The notes beneath the pieces were generated by a model. It did not search any database. It was not told the origin of the DNA and was given only the letters and a program-made list of their open reading frames with translations. The translations under genes were made by a program, and so were the position numbers. A stretch of DNA of 64,000 bases from an uncultured Cellvibrionales bacterium (GTDB lineage: Bacteria; Pseudomonadota; Gammaproteobacteria; Pseudomonadales; GM7GCV1), in contig CAJXYP010000011.1 of the NCBI GenBank assembly GCA_913063225.1, positions 28,160 to 92,159 on the forward strand, written 5' to 3'. Below, one piece after another: positions 63,969 to 64,000 of this stretch; the first letter of the stretch is position 1; each line of letters starts with the position of its first letter.

Positions 63969-64000
63969 CTGTCTCTTATACACATCTGACGCTGCCGACG
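63969..64000. other. Nextera sequencing adapter (artefact)
   Basis: Starts with the Tn5 mosaic end CTGTCTCTTATACACATCT and continues with the 13-base Nextera read-2 tail. Its translation gives the well-known contaminant peptide LLYTSDAAD. These 32 bases are not genomic. Confidence 0.98.

Noticed and set aside
47550..64000. Classical integrative island with attL at tRNA-Ser
   Set aside because: No integrase, mobility gene or second copy of the tRNA 3' end is visible in the window, so only an accessory region is claimed.
63940..64000. Genuine C-terminus ending LLYTSDAAD of the ThDP enzyme
   Set aside because: This peptide is the translation of the Nextera adapter.

Overview
The window looks like a chromosomal contig of a marine-type gammaproteobacterium, probably in the Pseudomonadales/Cellvibrionales neighbourhood. 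The lineage call is inferred from two gene orders: trmJ-iscRSUA-hscBA-fdx-iscX ... ndk-rlmN-pilF-rodZ-ispG-hisS-yfgM-bamB-der, and recX ... alaS-lysC-csrA-tRNA-Ser(GCU). TonB receptors, exported lipoproteins and intermediate base composition fit a Gram-negative aquatic heterotroph. The last 32 bases (63969-64000) are Nextera adapter, so the right edge is a contig end and not biology.

Layout. 1-4070: a leftward heme uptake operon (TonB receptor, HmuT-like binding protein, HmuU-like permease cut by the window edge) behind a leader with a long perfect dyad around a Fur-like box. 4071-6734: leftward galE-suhB-transglutaminase. 7289-13729: trmJ and the full ISC iron-sulfur assembly operon, with a clear IscR-type promoter. 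13.7-31.2 kb: accessory genes inserted where related genomes pass quickly from iscX to ndk. These include a MlaA-RND-MlaC lipid transport operon, a DUF6152 protein, a Tat-exported FAH-family enzyme, a hydrolase-OsmC fusion, a TRAP binding protein and several acetyltransferases. Three genes here are broken (mlaA frameshift, NHL propeller frameshift, a jelly-roll protein with an in-frame stop). 31.3-47.6 kb: conserved core genes in order from ndk to tRNA-Ser.

47.6-64 kb: an accessory region starting at tRNA-Ser. Its left part is littered with remnants: a DUF6152-type C-terminal fragment, the 3' halves of moaA and pobA joined head to head, and an IclR pseudogene. It carries two intact systems. 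The first (49707-54826) is an operon for a Tat-exported flavin amine oxidase, a diheme cytochrome c, an exported RidA homologue and a TonB receptor; I infer periplasmic oxidation of an imported amine, with electrons going to cytochrome c and the imine hydrolysed by RidA. The second (56862-64000) is a run of secreted DUF6152-family proteins ending in a Tat-exported thiamine-diphosphate enzyme.

Two links tie the accessory region together. An 80-bp element, 84% identical without gaps, lies upstream of the amine oxidase operon and again inside the DUF6152 run. All five full DUF6152 proteins in the window have a predicted signal-peptide cleavage directly before an invariant His-His pair, which suggests an N-terminal metal site. 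No IS element, integrase or CRISPR array was seen.
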